Below, piece after piece: positions 53,534 to 64,000 of a stretch of DNA of 64,000 nt. The stretch's first letter is position 1, and each line of letters starts with the position of its first letter. The position numbers and the translations under genes are program-made. The notes below the pieces were generated by a model. It saw nothing but the letters and a program-made list of their open reading frames with translations. It was not told the origin of the DNA and did not search any database. Origin of the DNA: Burkholderiaceae bacterium (GTDB taxonomy: Bacteria > Pseudomonadota > Gammaproteobacteria > Burkholderiales > Burkholderiaceae); contig CANFMT010000008.1 in NCBI GenBank assembly GCA_947448415.1, forward strand, positions 1-64,000, in the 5' to 3' direction.

Positions 53534-54352
53534 ATGTTCCTAAGTGATATTGCGATGCTGATGTTGTGCGGCGCCATTTCAGGATACCTAGCTGGTTTAT
53601 TAGGCATTGGAGGCGGCATGATTTTAGTTCCCTTCATGATCTTGGTTTTCAATCACCTAGGCTTTAATCAGGCAGTAATTGTGCACATGGCCATTGCGAC
53701 AGGCATGGCTACTATTTTGTTCACTACTACCTCCGCAATTTGGGCGCATCATAAACATGGTTCCATTGATTGGAAATTGGTAGCCGCACTAAGTCCTGGA
53801 ATGATTTTTGGCGGACTGATTGGTGGCAGCGAATTATTTGAGGCACTCAAGACATCTTGGCTCTCACTCTTTTTTGCCATTTTTATTGTCTACACCTCTA
53901 TTCAGATGCTTTTAAATAAAAAACCTACAGCAGGCAGAGACTTGCCTGGTCCAGTAGGTTTATTTTCTTTTGGTGCGTTTGCTGGAGGGCTCGCTAGTCT
54001 TGTGGGTGCCGGAGGCGCATTTATCACCGTACCTTTTATGCTTTGGTGTAACGTAAAACCACACAATGCTATGGCTAGCTCATCTGGCTTAGGCCTCCCA
54101 ATTGCAGCGTCCGCAACGATAGGTTATATGTATGGTAGCTGGGGTAATCCAAACCTACCTGCAGGCTCACTTGGATTTGTTTATCTACCGGCAGTTGCCT
54201 GCATCGTCTCCGTCAGCATATTCACTGCACCATTAGGTGCCAAGATGGCCAGAAAACTCAATGTTACTCAGCTCAAACGAGTTTTTGGAGTGATTCTCTT
54301 AATGCTTGCGGCCTTCATGTTCAACGAAAGCCGCAAGGCATTTGGGTTTTAA
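53534..54352 (+). CDS. TauE/SafE family sulfite/anion exporter
   Basis: LAGLLGIGGGMILVPFMI and GGLASLVGAGGAFITVPFML duplicated motifs. Confidence 0.9.
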   Translation: MFLSDIAMLMLCGAISGYLAGLLGIGGGMILVPFMILVFNHLGFNQAVIVHMAIATGMATILFTTTSAIWAHHKHGSIDWKLVAALSPGMIFGGLIGGSELFEALKTSWLSLFFAIFIVYTSIQMLLNKKPTAGRDLPGPVGLFSFGAFAGGLASLVGAGGAFITVPFMLWCNVKPHNAMASSSGLGLPIAASATIGYMYGSWGNPNLPAGSLGFVYLPAVACIVSVSIFTAPLGAKMARKLNVTQLKRVFGVILLMLAAFMFNESRKAFGF

Positions 54353-55876
54353 TTAACTCGTATATTGCTGACGCAAAATATTCTTTTGCACTTTGCCCAT
54401 CGCATTACGAGGTAAGTCAGAAACAATTTCTAAGCGCTTCGGTATTTTGAAATTTGCAATTTGCGTCTTCAAGCTAGCAATCATGCTTTCCGCATTTAAC
54501 TTTGCACCAGCTTTAGGCACCACAACTGCCATAACCGCCTCACCAAAATCTGGGTGTGGAATACCAATTACGGCACTCTCATCCACGCCTGGCATATCGT
54601 CAATAAAACCTTCGATTTCTTTTGGATAAACGTTGTATCCACCAGAAATGATTAAATCTTTACTTCGCCCAACGATGCATAGGTAGTCTTTTGGAGCTTT
54701 GCCGCCATTAGCATCACCACCCCAACGACCTACATCACCCGTTTTAAACCAGCCATCTTGTGTAAATTCCTCGGCTGTTTTTTCTGGCATGCGCCAGTAC
54801 CCCTTAAATACATTCGGACCTTTAACCTGAATACCGCCAATTTCATCTACTTTGCATGGCTTATTGTCTTCGTTGACTACGCGCACTTTTACACCGGGTA
54901 AAGGTAATCCAACTGAACCACCAACACGCTTGCCTTTATAAGGGTTAGAGACAAGCATGACGGTTTCACTCATTCCGTATCGCTCCAAAATGGGCTGACC
55001 TATGACTTCTTTAAATGTATTAAAGGTTTCAGTTAGCAAGGGAGCGGATCCAGAAATAAATAGGCGCATATTGCGCGTGACTTTTTTGTCAAAGCCTTTA
55101 TCGGCTAGCAAGCGAACATAGAAGGTTGGTACGCCCATCATTACTGTGGATTGAGGCATATGCTTGATTAATTGAGCAGTATCTAGGCGTGGCAACCAAA
55201 TCATTTTGCTGCCATTGATGAGCGCTCCGTGGGCTGCTACAAATAAACCATGTACATGGAATATTGGCAAGGCATGCAATAAAACATCGCCCTTTTTCCA
55301 ACCCCAGAACTTTTGCAAGACTTGCGCATTGCTGCCCAAGTTTTTATGCGTCAGCATGGCGCCCTTGCTACGACCGGTAGTACCTGAGGTATACAGAATC
55401 GCCGCAAGATCATCGTCTTTGGCCGGAACGGTTTTAAATTGATCACTCAACGAAGCTGCGCGATCCAATAAAGTACCGGTGCGATTTTCATCTAATGTAA
55501 AGACATGCTTAGTACCAGCCTTGGCAGCAACTTTAGCTACCCAAGAGAGGTTCTTGCTACTACACACCACAACTGCAGGCTCTGCATTCTCAAGGAAATA
55601 TTGAATTTCTGCTGATTGGTAAGCAGTGTTGAGCGGCAAATACACATAGCCAGCGCGAATGGTTGCCAAGTAGAGAAAGAGAGCCTCAGGAGATTTTTCA
55701 ACCTGGACGGCTACTCGCGCACCCTTAGGCAGCTTAAGGCTTACCAGTAAATTAGCTAATTTTGCTGTCGCTGCCTCTAGGTCTCCCCAAGAGTAATAGA
55801 GGCCATCGTGCGTCTCAAGAGCGCACGCTTTTTTATCCTTTGGAAAACCTTTTTCCAATAGTGAATACAAATTCAT
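54353..55876 (-). CDS. matB: Malonyl-CoA synthetase (AMP-binding)
   Basis: AILYTSGTTGRSKGAMLTH AMP motif; MNLYSLLEKGFPKDKKACALET start at 55876; next to malonyl-CoA decarboxylase. Confidence 0.88.
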   Translation of the reverse strand: MNLYSLLEKGFPKDKKACALETHDGLYYSWGDLEAATAKLANLLVSLKLPKGARVAVQVEKSPEALFLYLATIRAGYVYLPLNTAYQSAEIQYFLENAEPAVVVCSSKNLSWVAKVAAKAGTKHVFTLDENRTGTLLDRAASLSDQFKTVPAKDDDLAAILYTSGTTGRSKGAMLTHKNLGSNAQVLQKFWGWKKGDVLLHALPIFHVHGLFVAAHGALINGSKMIWLPRLDTAQLIKHMPQSTVMMGVPTFYVRLLADKGFDKKVTRNMRLFISGSAPLLTETFNTFKEVIGQPILERYGMSETVMLVSNPYKGKRVGGSVGLPLPGVKVRVVNEDNKPCKVDEIGGIQVKGPNVFKGYWRMPEKTAEEFTQDGWFKTGDVGRWGGDANGGKAPKDYLCIVGRSKDLIISGGYNVYPKEIEGFIDDMPGVDESAVIGIPHPDFGEAVMAVVVPKAGAKLNAESMIASLKTQIANFKIPKRLEIVSDLPRNAMGKVQKNILRQQYTS

Positions 55877-55914
55877 TTGAACCTCAAATCCCAAGAGTTT
55901 TGTTTAAAAATTTC

Positions 55915-56913
55915 TTAATCTAATTTCGCGCCAGAAGCCTTGGCTACTGCAGCCCAACGCTTGATATCCGCATTGACAAACTTTCCAAATGCATCACCAG
56001 AAAGATTGGGTGTATCAGAACCATTATTAGTCCAGATGGTTTTTAGCTCTGGAGTATTGATAGCTTTTTGAACTTCAGCAATCATCTTATCAATAATCGG
56101 CTGTGGCGTGCCTTTAGGAGCAAACAAACCATACCAAGTAGAAACTTCATACCCCACCAAGCCCGCTTCAGCAGCAGTAGGAAGATTTGGAAACCCTGGG
56201 GCACGCTTTTGAGATGCAACTGCTAAAGCAACAATAGAGCCATTTTTGATTTGCGCTGCTGAAGAACCCAAGCCATCAAACTCAATGTCCACTTGACCCG
56301 CGATCAGATCTTGCATTGCTGGTCCAGCGCCACGATATGGGATATGGGTAATAAAAGTTTTAGTCAACATCTTAAACTGCTCACCAGCCAAGTGATGCGA
56401 AGAACCATTACCAGCACTGGCGTAATTAAATTTTCCTGGGTTCTTTTTCAGAAGCGCAATGAACTCCTTGAGATCCTTAACTTGAACATTCTTGGGGTTG
56501 ACCACAATTACCTGCGGTGGATTAGCGACCATAGCAACAGGTACAAAACTCTTTTCGATGTCGTAATCGAGGTTTGGATACATTGCAGGCGCAATAGCAT
56601 GATGTGCGGCACCCATGAAAAAGGTATAGCCATCAGGAGCAGCTTTGGCAGCAATAGAGGCGCCCAAAGTACCGCCAGCACCACCACGATTATCAATGAT
56701 GATTTGCTTACCCAACTGTTTGGTTAATTGAGCCGACAAAGGTCTGGCAAAAGCATCAGTACCGCCACCTGCTGGAAACGGGACAATAAAAGTAATCGGT
56801 TTTGTTGGCCACTCTTGTGCACACACCGCCAATGGCGCTGCGCAAATAAGGAAAAACGCTTTCTTAAGACTTACCGCAAGGCTTGAATGCTTAAACATCA
56901 TTGTCTCCTCCAC
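55915..56913 (-). CDS. Bug family tripartite tricarboxylate transporter substrate-binding protein
   Basis: WPTKPITFIVPFPAGGGTDAFAR, DNRGGAGGTLGA; signal peptide; start may be an internal Met. Confidence 0.93.
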   Translation of the reverse strand: MEETMMFKHSSLAVSLKKAFFLICAAPLAVCAQEWPTKPITFIVPFPAGGGTDAFARPLSAQLTKQLGKQIIIDNRGGAGGTLGASIAAKAAPDGYTFFMGAAHHAIAPAMYPNLDYDIEKSFVPVAMVANPPQVIVVNPKNVQVKDLKEFIALLKKNPGKFNYASAGNGSSHHLAGEQFKMLTKTFITHIPYRGAGPAMQDLIAGQVDIEFDGLGSSAAQIKNGSIVALAVASQKRAPGFPNLPTAAEAGLVGYEVSTWYGLFAPKGTPQPIIDKMIAEVQKAINTPELKTIWTNNGSDTPNLSGDAFGKFVNADIKRWAAVAKASGAKLD

Positions 56914-57052
56914 ATACTATTTTCATAGCTATACATTCATTATGAATACAACTTTACACAGTTTGCTGGATCTTAACGCCCAGTTTATTGCATCCGATCT
57001 CAAAGTGAGCCTCTTTGGACTCTACCCAGAACATCTCCTCCTAAATTCTTTA

Positions 57053-58357
57053 TTAGGGGGCCATTAAGCGCCCTACTGTTCGTGAGTAGGTAATTTCGCC
57101 ATTAGCAAACTTCTCATGATTCTCTTCAACGCTACCTAAGTCATAAAGATAGTTGACCATTAATCCAGCAGATTGGCGCAAGCCTTTTCGAGACAAGTCG
57201 CCAGCCCAGTTCACTAAATGAAGTTTGGCGCCATTTCCCATGTGGAACTTAGCAACAGGATTACCATTGCGACCGGTTGAACCCAAGCCTAAATAAATAC
57301 TCACCAAACAAAGTAAAGCTGCTTTTTCTTTTTCAGAGGCCAAGTCAGGATGCCATCCAGAGCTGAGTTTTTCAGTCCAAGGATGGGTGTCTAGTTTTAA
57401 TGTTGCCAAAGCCTGATCTCTAGCAATTTTTATATTTGGTTTTAGTCGTTCAACTGGAACATCCTCACCTAAGTGAGCGCCAGCAGATACCCAATCCATA
57501 AATCCCGGAATGGGTGATAACGTTACAAAAGTCTTAATGCCAGGAAATTCTGCATGTAACTGTACGGCTACACGCTTGATCAAGAAATTACCCATTGAAA
57601 CACCACGAAGACCAGACTCGCAGTTACTAATTGAGTAAAACACAGCTACCTTATATTGGGATGGCTGATCTACTGTTTCAGCCCTCTTGTCCACCAAGGG
57701 GGTGATCACCGTTGGAATCTCTGGCAGCAGGGCTACCTCTACGAAGATTAAGGGCTCACTGGGTAGTTGTGGATGAAAGAAAGCAAAGCAACGGCGGTCG
57801 GGCTGTAAGCGTCTACGCAAATCATCCCAACCATCAATGGCGTGCACAGCCTCGTGCTGTATCAACTTCTCCAAAACCTCCGCTGGAGACTTCCAATCGA
57901 CACGATGCATCTTCAAAAATCCAGGATTGAACCAAGATGAAAGAAGGTGGCGCATATCAAAATCGACTGCAGTTAGCTCAGGCTTCTTCTCAAGTATTTG
58001 CAATAGATCACGACGCATCTGCACTACTGCAGCAGTACCCTGGCTAGCGCGATTAAGTCGGCGGAAAAATTCTTGTCTTGGAGATTCGGAAGCTTTTTGC
58101 AATCGGATATAGTTACGCGCATTCGATTCAGCAGCAAAATTTTGCGCTGCTTTCAATACTACATCTGCTTGAGGATTTAACTTCTCAAACAAGTAAGTAA
58201 AAAATGGTATGTGTTGATCTTTAGCCAACTTGTGATAGTTATTCACTACATCGTCAGCCATACTGACAGCGTTTGACTCCCCCCGTTCTGAAATCAAACG
58301 TTTGATGGCATTGTTTGCCTTAGAGAGATTACGAGCTTTTGCTAACTTTTCAAGCAT
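57053..58357 (-). CDS. Malonyl-CoA decarboxylase
   Basis: HEAVHAIDGWDDLRRRLQPDRRCFAFFHPQLPSEPLIFVEVAL and FVTLSPIPGFMDW of MCD family. Confidence 0.93.
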   Translation of the reverse strand: MLEKLAKARNLSKANNAIKRLISERGESNAVSMADDVVNNYHKLAKDQHIPFFTYLFEKLNPQADVVLKAAQNFAAESNARNYIRLQKASESPRQEFFRRLNRASQGTAAVVQMRRDLLQILEKKPELTAVDFDMRHLLSSWFNPGFLKMHRVDWKSPAEVLEKLIQHEAVHAIDGWDDLRRRLQPDRRCFAFFHPQLPSEPLIFVEVALLPEIPTVITPLVDKRAETVDQPSQYKVAVFYSISNCESGLRGVSMGNFLIKRVAVQLHAEFPGIKTFVTLSPIPGFMDWVSAGAHLGEDVPVERLKPNIKIARDQALATLKLDTHPWTEKLSSGWHPDLASEKEKAALLCLVSIYLGLGSTGRNGNPVAKFHMGNGAKLHLVNWAGDLSRKGLRQSAGLMVNYLYDLGSVEENHEKFANGEITYSRTVGRLMAP

Positions 58358-58464
58358 GCGGTCTTTTCAAAAAATGATCTGGCAAAAATTGGTTGAAATC
58401 CAATGCATTACTAAGCACAGGCGAATTAATTAACATAATCAAATTGTATACATGCAAGACCGAG

Positions 58465-59247
58465 TTAGGACTTATTGCGATGCAGCATGAGATAAGTTCC
58501 AAACAACATCATCGGCACGCAAAGCCATTGACCCATAGATAACCCAAGTCCCAGGAGACCTAAAAAAGAATCTGGTTCACGTGCATATTCCGCCAAGAAG
58601 CGACACAACCCATAACCAACTAAGAAAAAGCCAGATATCTGACCAACGCGACGAGACTTGCTTGCGTAAATCCACAAAACAATGCCAAGTAAAACGCCTT
58701 CACCTAGCAATTGGTAAATTTGAGAGGGATGCCGCGGAATAGAGTCGACCATTGGGAATACCATGGCCCAAGGGAGATCAGTTGGCCTTCCCCATAATTC
58801 ACCATTAATAAAATTGCCTAAGCGGCCAAAAGCCAAGCCAAAAGGCACTAAGGGGGCCACAAGATCACTCACTACAAAAAAAGTAGTTTTACGTTTTTGG
58901 GCAAACCACCACAAAGCCACCAATACCCCCAATAAACCGCCATGAAAGGACATGCCGCCCTCCCATATTTTGAATATATCCAAAGGATGTGCAAGGTAAT
59001 ACCCAGGCATATAGAACAAGGTATAACCCAAACGACCCCCAAGAATCACGCCTAAAACTCCAGCGAACAATAAATCTTCAAGGTCTTTATAGGTCCAGCC
59101 CATTGCTTGATAGCGTGGCATCCGAAGTCGTAGACGTCCAAGCAATAAAAATTGTGCGAACGCCATGAGATACATCAAGCCATACCAATGAATCGCAAAA
59201 GATCCTATGCGAATAGCGGCAGGATCAAACTGAGGATGTATCAGCAT
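58465..59247 (-). CDS. lgt: Prolipoprotein diacylglyceryl transferase
   Basis: [25 protein letters not shown] Lgt signature. Confidence 0.96.
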   Translation of the reverse strand: MLIHPQFDPAAIRIGSFAIHWYGLMYLMAFAQFLLLGRLRLRMPRYQAMGWTYKDLEDLLFAGVLGVILGGRLGYTLFYMPGYYLAHPLDIFKIWEGGMSFHGGLLGVLVALWWFAQKRKTTFFVVSDLVAPLVPFGLAFGRLGNFINGELWGRPTDLPWAMVFPMVDSIPRHPSQIYQLLGEGVLLGIVLWIYASKSRRVGQISGFFLVGYGLCRFLAEYAREPDSFLGLLGLGLSMGQWLCVPMMLFGTYLMLHRNKS

Positions 59248-59252
59248 GAGTA

Positions 59253-59723
59253 TTAGCTTTTCGATTGGTCAAAGTTAAATAACTCATGCCCTAAATCGCG
59301 ATAAGCCTTATATCGATTGCGCCCCGCTAAACGCTCAGCCTCATTTACTGTAACCACTTCAACAATTCTAGGGAATCTAGCAACTAAGGCGGGTACATCA
59401 GCGGGCATGCGCATGCCTAGATGAATCATGACATCAGCATGAGGAATATTACTCAGAGCTGAGGAAGCAAAGTCATCGGTCAATACGATAGGTGTTTCTG
59501 ATGCCGCTTCATCTTCAATAAAACAGTGCGGCAAGAAATCAGTCTTACTAAAAGACCAAAGTAATTCATCTAACTTTTTAAGATCAGGCTTCTCGCCCAC
59601 CATGACAATCTGGCGAACGGGTTGACCCTCAGGCGTAGAGCTCCAAATCTTACGCGTTAAGCGACAGGCATATTCCAACTTATCGCTAACATTGCTGTGA
59701 AAATCTATGCGCGCCATAAACAA
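59253..59723 (-). CDS. holC: DNA polymerase III chi subunit
   Basis: [23 protein letters not shown]; between lgt and pepA. Confidence 0.88.
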   Translation of the reverse strand: MFMARIDFHSNVSDKLEYACRLTRKIWSSTPEGQPVRQIVMVGEKPDLKKLDELLWSFSKTDFLPHCFIEDEAASETPIVLTDDFASSALSNIPHADVMIHLGMRMPADVPALVARFPRIVEVVTVNEAERLAGRNRYKAYRDLGHELFNFDQSKS

Positions 59724-59741
59724 CCAATCAATCCAATTAAC

Positions 59742-61352
59742 TTATTTTTCTTCAAGCAGGAAGTTCACCAGCAAAGGAACTGGGCGGCCGGTAGAGCCCT
59801 TAGCCGCTCCACTCTTCCAAGCAGTTCCGGCAATATCTAAATGAGCCCATTTGTATTTCTCAGTAAAGCGAGACAAGAAACAAGCAGCAGTAACGCTACC
59901 AGCTGGACGTCCACCAATATTAGCAACGTCAGCAAAATTCGATTTCAACTGATCATGATAAGCAGCATCCAAAGGTAGGCGCCACACAGTATCTAGAGAG
60001 TCTCGACCAGCTTTTGTTAAGGCCGCTACCAAGCCTTCATCCTCAGAGAACAAACCGCTGTGAACATGGCCTAAGGCAATCACACAGGCGCCAGTAAGGG
60101 TTGCGACATCGATTACTGCTTTAGGCTTAAAGCGCTCCACATAGGTGAGCGCATCACACAAGATGAGGCGACCTTCCGCATCAGTATTTAATATTTCAAT
60201 GGTTTGACCAGACATGCTCTTCACAATATCACCTGGTCTAGTTGCTCGGCCAGATGGCATGTTTTCACATGTTGGCACCACTGCAATCACATTCTTCTTC
60301 AGTTTCATCAGACCAATGGAGTACATCGTGCCTATTACTGAAGCAGCGCCACACATGTCGTATTTCATCTCATCCATTGCCTCTCCAGGCTTTAATGAAA
60401 TACCACCAGTATCAAAAGTAATTCCCTTGCCTACCAACACAATTGGCGCCTCTCCTACTTTGCCACCCTGGTGACGCATCACAATAAATTGCGGAGGAGT
60501 CTCTGAACCATTTGCAACGGACAAGAATGAGCCCATACCTAAGGCTTCAATTTGCTTACGTCCTAGTACCTCAACCTTAAGGCCAGCCTTCTTACTTAAG
60601 CCCTGCGCAGACTTACCCAAATAAGTCGGCGTACAAATATTAGGAGGAAGATTGCCTAGATCTTTGGCTAAGTTCATGCCCTCTACCATGGCAACGCCTT
60701 GCTCCACGGCCGCCTTCAACTCTTTAGCGCATTCATTACTTCCTGCAAAAATTAAATGCTTAAAGGTATCTGCCTTATCTTTTACCTTAAACTTCATTGC
60801 TGGTTGACGCACGCCAAAACGATAAGCCTGGTCACCTGCATACTGAATAGTTAAACGCACTTCTTCTGCGATAAATTCAGCTTGATGACCCAACGAAAAA
60901 CTTGGTGTGAACCACAAAGCATTTTCAATCGAATTGCCACTAAGCGCTTTTAAAGCTGCACGCGCTACTTTGGAATAAGTTGTTAGGCTGCGGCCATTTG
61001 CTAAATGTAAATCACCCAAACTTAAGAGCAACACACGTTTAGTCTTGATGCCATTAGTCGACCATGACTTTTCACTTCTCAATACGCAAACCGAAGCTTG
61101 CTGACTATCCAAATCTCCCACTACATTAGCGTGAGTGATTGAGCCGCCTAATAGCGCATCAAGCTCAACCAAAAATCCAGACTTGGCTTTGGCGCCCTTA
61201 ATTCCAACAAAACTATCTAAATCGGTCTTGGAATACCCCAGGACTAAACAATCAGAGCTATGTGCCAAAAGGCTTTTAAGGCTTGATTTGAGCTGTTTTA
61301 CGTTGCGAAGGTCGGCTTGAGGGAAAATCTTGGTACTAAATTGAATTGTCAT
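59742..61352 (-). CDS. pepA: Leucyl aminopeptidase
   Basis: VGKGITFDTGGISLKPGEAMDEMKYDMCGAASV and NTDAEGRLILCDAL M17 signature. Confidence 0.97.
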   Translation of the reverse strand: MTIQFSTKIFPQADLRNVKQLKSSLKSLLAHSSDCLVLGYSKTDLDSFVGIKGAKAKSGFLVELDALLGGSITHANVVGDLDSQQASVCVLRSEKSWSTNGIKTKRVLLLSLGDLHLANGRSLTTYSKVARAALKALSGNSIENALWFTPSFSLGHQAEFIAEEVRLTIQYAGDQAYRFGVRQPAMKFKVKDKADTFKHLIFAGSNECAKELKAAVEQGVAMVEGMNLAKDLGNLPPNICTPTYLGKSAQGLSKKAGLKVEVLGRKQIEALGMGSFLSVANGSETPPQFIVMRHQGGKVGEAPIVLVGKGITFDTGGISLKPGEAMDEMKYDMCGAASVIGTMYSIGLMKLKKNVIAVVPTCENMPSGRATRPGDIVKSMSGQTIEILNTDAEGRLILCDALTYVERFKPKAVIDVATLTGACVIALGHVHSGLFSEDEGLVAALTKAGRDSLDTVWRLPLDAAYHDQLKSNFADVANIGGRPAGSVTAACFLSRFTEKYKWAHLDIAGTAWKSGAAKGSTGRPVPLLVNFLLEEK

Positions 61353-61466
61353 GATGTATTACTGTATTTTGAGTCGATTCAAGGGGGTAAAAGGATTTTT
61401 ATCCATTATCCTCCGAGATGAGAATAACTTCCCTTATCCGCACCAATATAAGCCATATCAGCTTCC

Positions 61467-62582
61467 ATGATTTTTAAACAAGCCCTACGCCGAGAACTCA
61501 GTTTTACGACTGGCGGCGTCTTTTTGGTCTTGGTAACCATCATGGTGACAACATTGGTCATACGTATTCTGGGCTATGCGGCTAATGGAGCCGTTAATCC
61601 TGAAGATGCATTAGTTTTGATTGCCCTTGCCACACTGGGTTACTTAGCGGTATTACTCACAGTGTCGCTATTTGTGGCGACCTTAATAGTTCTAGTGCGC
61701 TGGTACAAGGACTCAGAAATGATTGTGTGGTTTGCAAGTGGCCTGAGTATTAGCAATTTAATTCGACCAATTTTGCAGTTTGCGATACCCCTCATCATCA
61801 TCATTGCTCTGCTAGCACTCTTTGTATGGCCATGGGCAAATCGTGAGTCCACACTCATTAGCCAACGCTTTCAACAACGTGATGACGTATCGATGGTCAG
61901 CGCAGGCCAATTTAGAGAGTCCGCAAAAGCAGAGCGAGTGTTCTTTATTGAAGAATTAGATGTCGATAAAAATGAAGTCAAGAATGTCTTTGTGGCAGAT
62001 TCTAAAAATGGACGCTTAAGTATTGCTGTAGCCTCTACTGGATATATTCAAAATTCCGAGGGTGGAGAGAAATCCATTGTCCTTCACGATGGTAGACGTT
62101 ATGAAGGGCAGCCAACTCACCCTGATTTTAGGATTCTAGAGTTTGATCAGTACTCAACAAAAATTCATAGCAAAGATACTTTAGCGCCGCCACCACGTGA
62201 CCGTGAGAAAACAGTTTCAGAACTTCTCAATGATGCAGAGCCAACTTTAATCAATGCCAACAGGGCCGAATTACTTTGGCGTATTGGCTTACCTTTAATG
62301 GCGCTCGGCCTAGTTCTCATTGCCATACCGCTTGCCTACGTCAATCCAAGGCTTGGCAATTACACCGCCATGTTTTATGCCGTGCTGATTTACCTCATTT
62401 ATAGCAACCTCCTAAACCTTACGCAAAATCTAGTAGCCAAAGGGAAATTTAGCGTCTTTGTTGGCATCTGGCCCATCCATTTACTAGCGCTATTGATAGC
62501 TATTACCCTAATACGCAATCGTATCAATCCGTCAATTAAGTGGTGGCGTCGTCAACTACCCGCCTTTCTGAGGCATAAATGA
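61467..62582 (+). CDS. lptF: LPS export permease LptF
   Basis: MIFKQALRRELSFTTGGVFLVLV; YjgP/YjgQ family; overlaps lptG. Confidence 0.95.
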   Translation: MIFKQALRRELSFTTGGVFLVLVTIMVTTLVIRILGYAANGAVNPEDALVLIALATLGYLAVLLTVSLFVATLIVLVRWYKDSEMIVWFASGLSISNLIRPILQFAIPLIIIIALLALFVWPWANRESTLISQRFQQRDDVSMVSAGQFRESAKAERVFFIEELDVDKNEVKNVFVADSKNGRLSIAVASTGYIQNSEGGEKSIVLHDGRRYEGQPTHPDFRILEFDQYSTKIHSKDTLAPPPRDREKTVSELLNDAEPTLINANRAELLWRIGLPLMALGLVLIAIPLAYVNPRLGNYTAMFYAVLIYLIYSNLLNLTQNLVAKGKFSVFVGIWPIHLLALLIAITLIRNRINPSIKWWRRQLPAFLRHK

Positions 62583-63733
62583 AGCTGCTATTTCCCTTCA
62601 TTTATGAGCGTTATCTTGCTAAGCAAATTTATGTCGCATTTGGCTTTATTTTGTTTGCCTTAGTTGCGCTATTTTTATTCTTCGATATTTTGAGCGAGTT
62701 AGGCTCTGTTCAAGGTCAATACACGCTAGCACTAGCACTCCTGCATGTGCTACTCAAGGCACCAAGTCGAATTTCTGAAATTATTCCAATTGCCGGCCTC
62801 ATTGGCAGTATTTATGTTTTCGCTATGCTTGCAAGCCAATCAGAATTTACGATTTTGCGAATCGCTGGTTTAGACATCAAACGTGGTCTTATTACCCTAA
62901 CCAAAATTTCACTGCCCCTTATAGCCCTCACCCTCATCATGAGCGAGTGGGTGGGGCCATATGCAGAAAATAAATCAGACCAGATTCGCATGAGAGCTAT
63001 GGGAGCATCCTACTCTTCGCAATTTAGAACGGGTGTCTGGGTAAAAGACCGTTTGCGCGATGAAGATGGTAGTGGCCCTGTGCGCCCTGGCGTTCGCTAC
63101 GTAAACGTCGGTCAAATAGATAAAGACAATGAAATTAGCAATATAAAAATGTATGAATTTAATGATTCATATCATTTGCTCTCGATTCGCAGCGCCATCT
63201 CTGGCTACTTCGATGAAACTGGTATTTGGGTATTAAATGATGTTACCGAAACACGTTTCAAAGAGGTTAAGCAAACAGACCCCTTAAACCCAGTGTTTTC
63301 TGCGCAAACCTTTAACCACCCTATCGTTACGCTAGAGTCTGAAGTGACACCTCAAATTTTGAGTGTCTTACTCATCAGCCCCGAAAAAATGTCTATCGTC
63401 AGCCTAGGTCGATTTATCTCCCATCTGCGTGAAAATAAACAAGATGCCCAGCGACACACTATCGCCTTTTGGAAGAAGGTAATTTACCCATTTACGATCT
63501 TTGTGATGCTCACTTTAGCCTTACCCTTTGCATACATGAAGGTGCGGGCTGGTGGCGTTGGCATTAAGGTTTTTGGCGGGATCATGCTAGGCATGAGCTT
63601 TCAACTCTTCAATTCCCTATTTTCAAATGTTGGCCTATTGAGCTCTTGGCCAGCTCTATTAACAGCCTTAACGCCCCCTCTGCTGTACTTTTTATTGGCT
63701 TTGGTGGGGTTGCGCTGGGTTTCGAAGGCTTGA
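62579..63733 (+). CDS. lptG: LPS export permease LptG
   Basis: YERYLAKQIYVAFGFILFALVALFLFFDILSELG; YjgQ family. Confidence 0.95.
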   Translation: MKLLFPFIYERYLAKQIYVAFGFILFALVALFLFFDILSELGSVQGQYTLALALLHVLLKAPSRISEIIPIAGLIGSIYVFAMLASQSEFTILRIAGLDIKRGLITLTKISLPLIALTLIMSEWVGPYAENKSDQIRMRAMGASYSSQFRTGVWVKDRLRDEDGSGPVRPGVRYVNVGQIDKDNEISNIKMYEFNDSYHLLSIRSAISGYFDETGIWVLNDVTETRFKEVKQTDPLNPVFSAQTFNHPIVTLESEVTPQILSVLLISPEKMSIVSLGRFISHLRENKQDAQRHTIAFWKKVIYPFTIFVMLTLALPFAYMKVRAGGVGIKVFGGIMLGMSFQLFNSLFSNVGLLSSWPALLTALTPPLLYFLLALVGLRWVSKA

Positions 63734-63795
63734 TACCTAAAATTCATTTAGAATTTGATTCCTATATCTTTTTTGATATATAGATAGGAATCCAC

Positions 63796-64000
63796 ATGAA
63801 TCTTCATCAATTCCGCTTTGTGCGTGAAGCTGTCAGACAAAACTTCAATTTAACTACTGCTGCTAAGGCTCTCTTTACGTCTCAGCCCGGTGTATCGAAG
63901 GCCATTATTGAATTAGAGGATGAATTAGGCGTGGAGATCTTTCGTCGTCACGGCAAGCGTATTCGCTCTCTTACAGAGCCTGGCAAGCGTATTCTGAGCT
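63796..64000 (+). CDS. LysR-type regulator, CysB-like (truncated by window end)
   Basis: MNLHQFRFVREAVRQNFNLTTAAKALFTSQPGVSKAIIELEDELGVEIFRRHGKRI translated from 63796; open to the window edge. Confidence 0.85.
   Translation, partial: MNLHQFRFVREAVRQNFNLTTAAKALFTSQPGVSKAIIELEDELGVEIFRRHGKRIRSLTEPGKRILS

Overview
This window looks like ordinary chromosome from a small-genome betaproteobacterium. Codon usage, gene order and the zapA-ssrS context suggest a Burkholderiaceae member such as Polynucleobacter, but that is inference only. It is gene-dense, with no phage, IS element, rRNA operon or CRISPR array seen. Structural RNAs: one tRNA-Thr(CGT), a 6S RNA (ssrS) downstream of zapA, and a cobalamin riboswitch ahead of a TonB-dependent receptor. 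Notable multi-gene blocks: (1) a cyanophycin locus with DUF1854 protein, an ABC exporter with a Cys4 N-terminal extension, a CphA' with a degraded Mur-ligase half, and an intact CphA; (2) a vapBC pair with palindromic operator candidates; (3) an orphan Bug SBP / alpha-beta hydrolase / amidohydrolase / tcdA operon; (4) dcd / KirBac K+ channel / Orn-Lys-Arg decarboxylase, with the last two translationally coupled; (5) an oxalate locus with two CoA transferases, oxalyl-CoA decarboxylase, a stand-alone PAS protein, a Crp/Fnr regulator and an FDH-N-like formyltransferase; (6) a malonate locus (MatB, Bug SBP, malonyl-CoA decarboxylase); (7) an RNA helicase gene whose start region follows three consecutive perfect hairpins. 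The strongest candidates for under-described biology are the cyanophycin export-like quartet, the KirBac-decarboxylase coupling, the formyltransferase in the oxalate locus, the hairpin leader of rhlE, and the 6S RNA that overlaps both neighbouring genes. All functional statements are homology-by-eye and need database searches.
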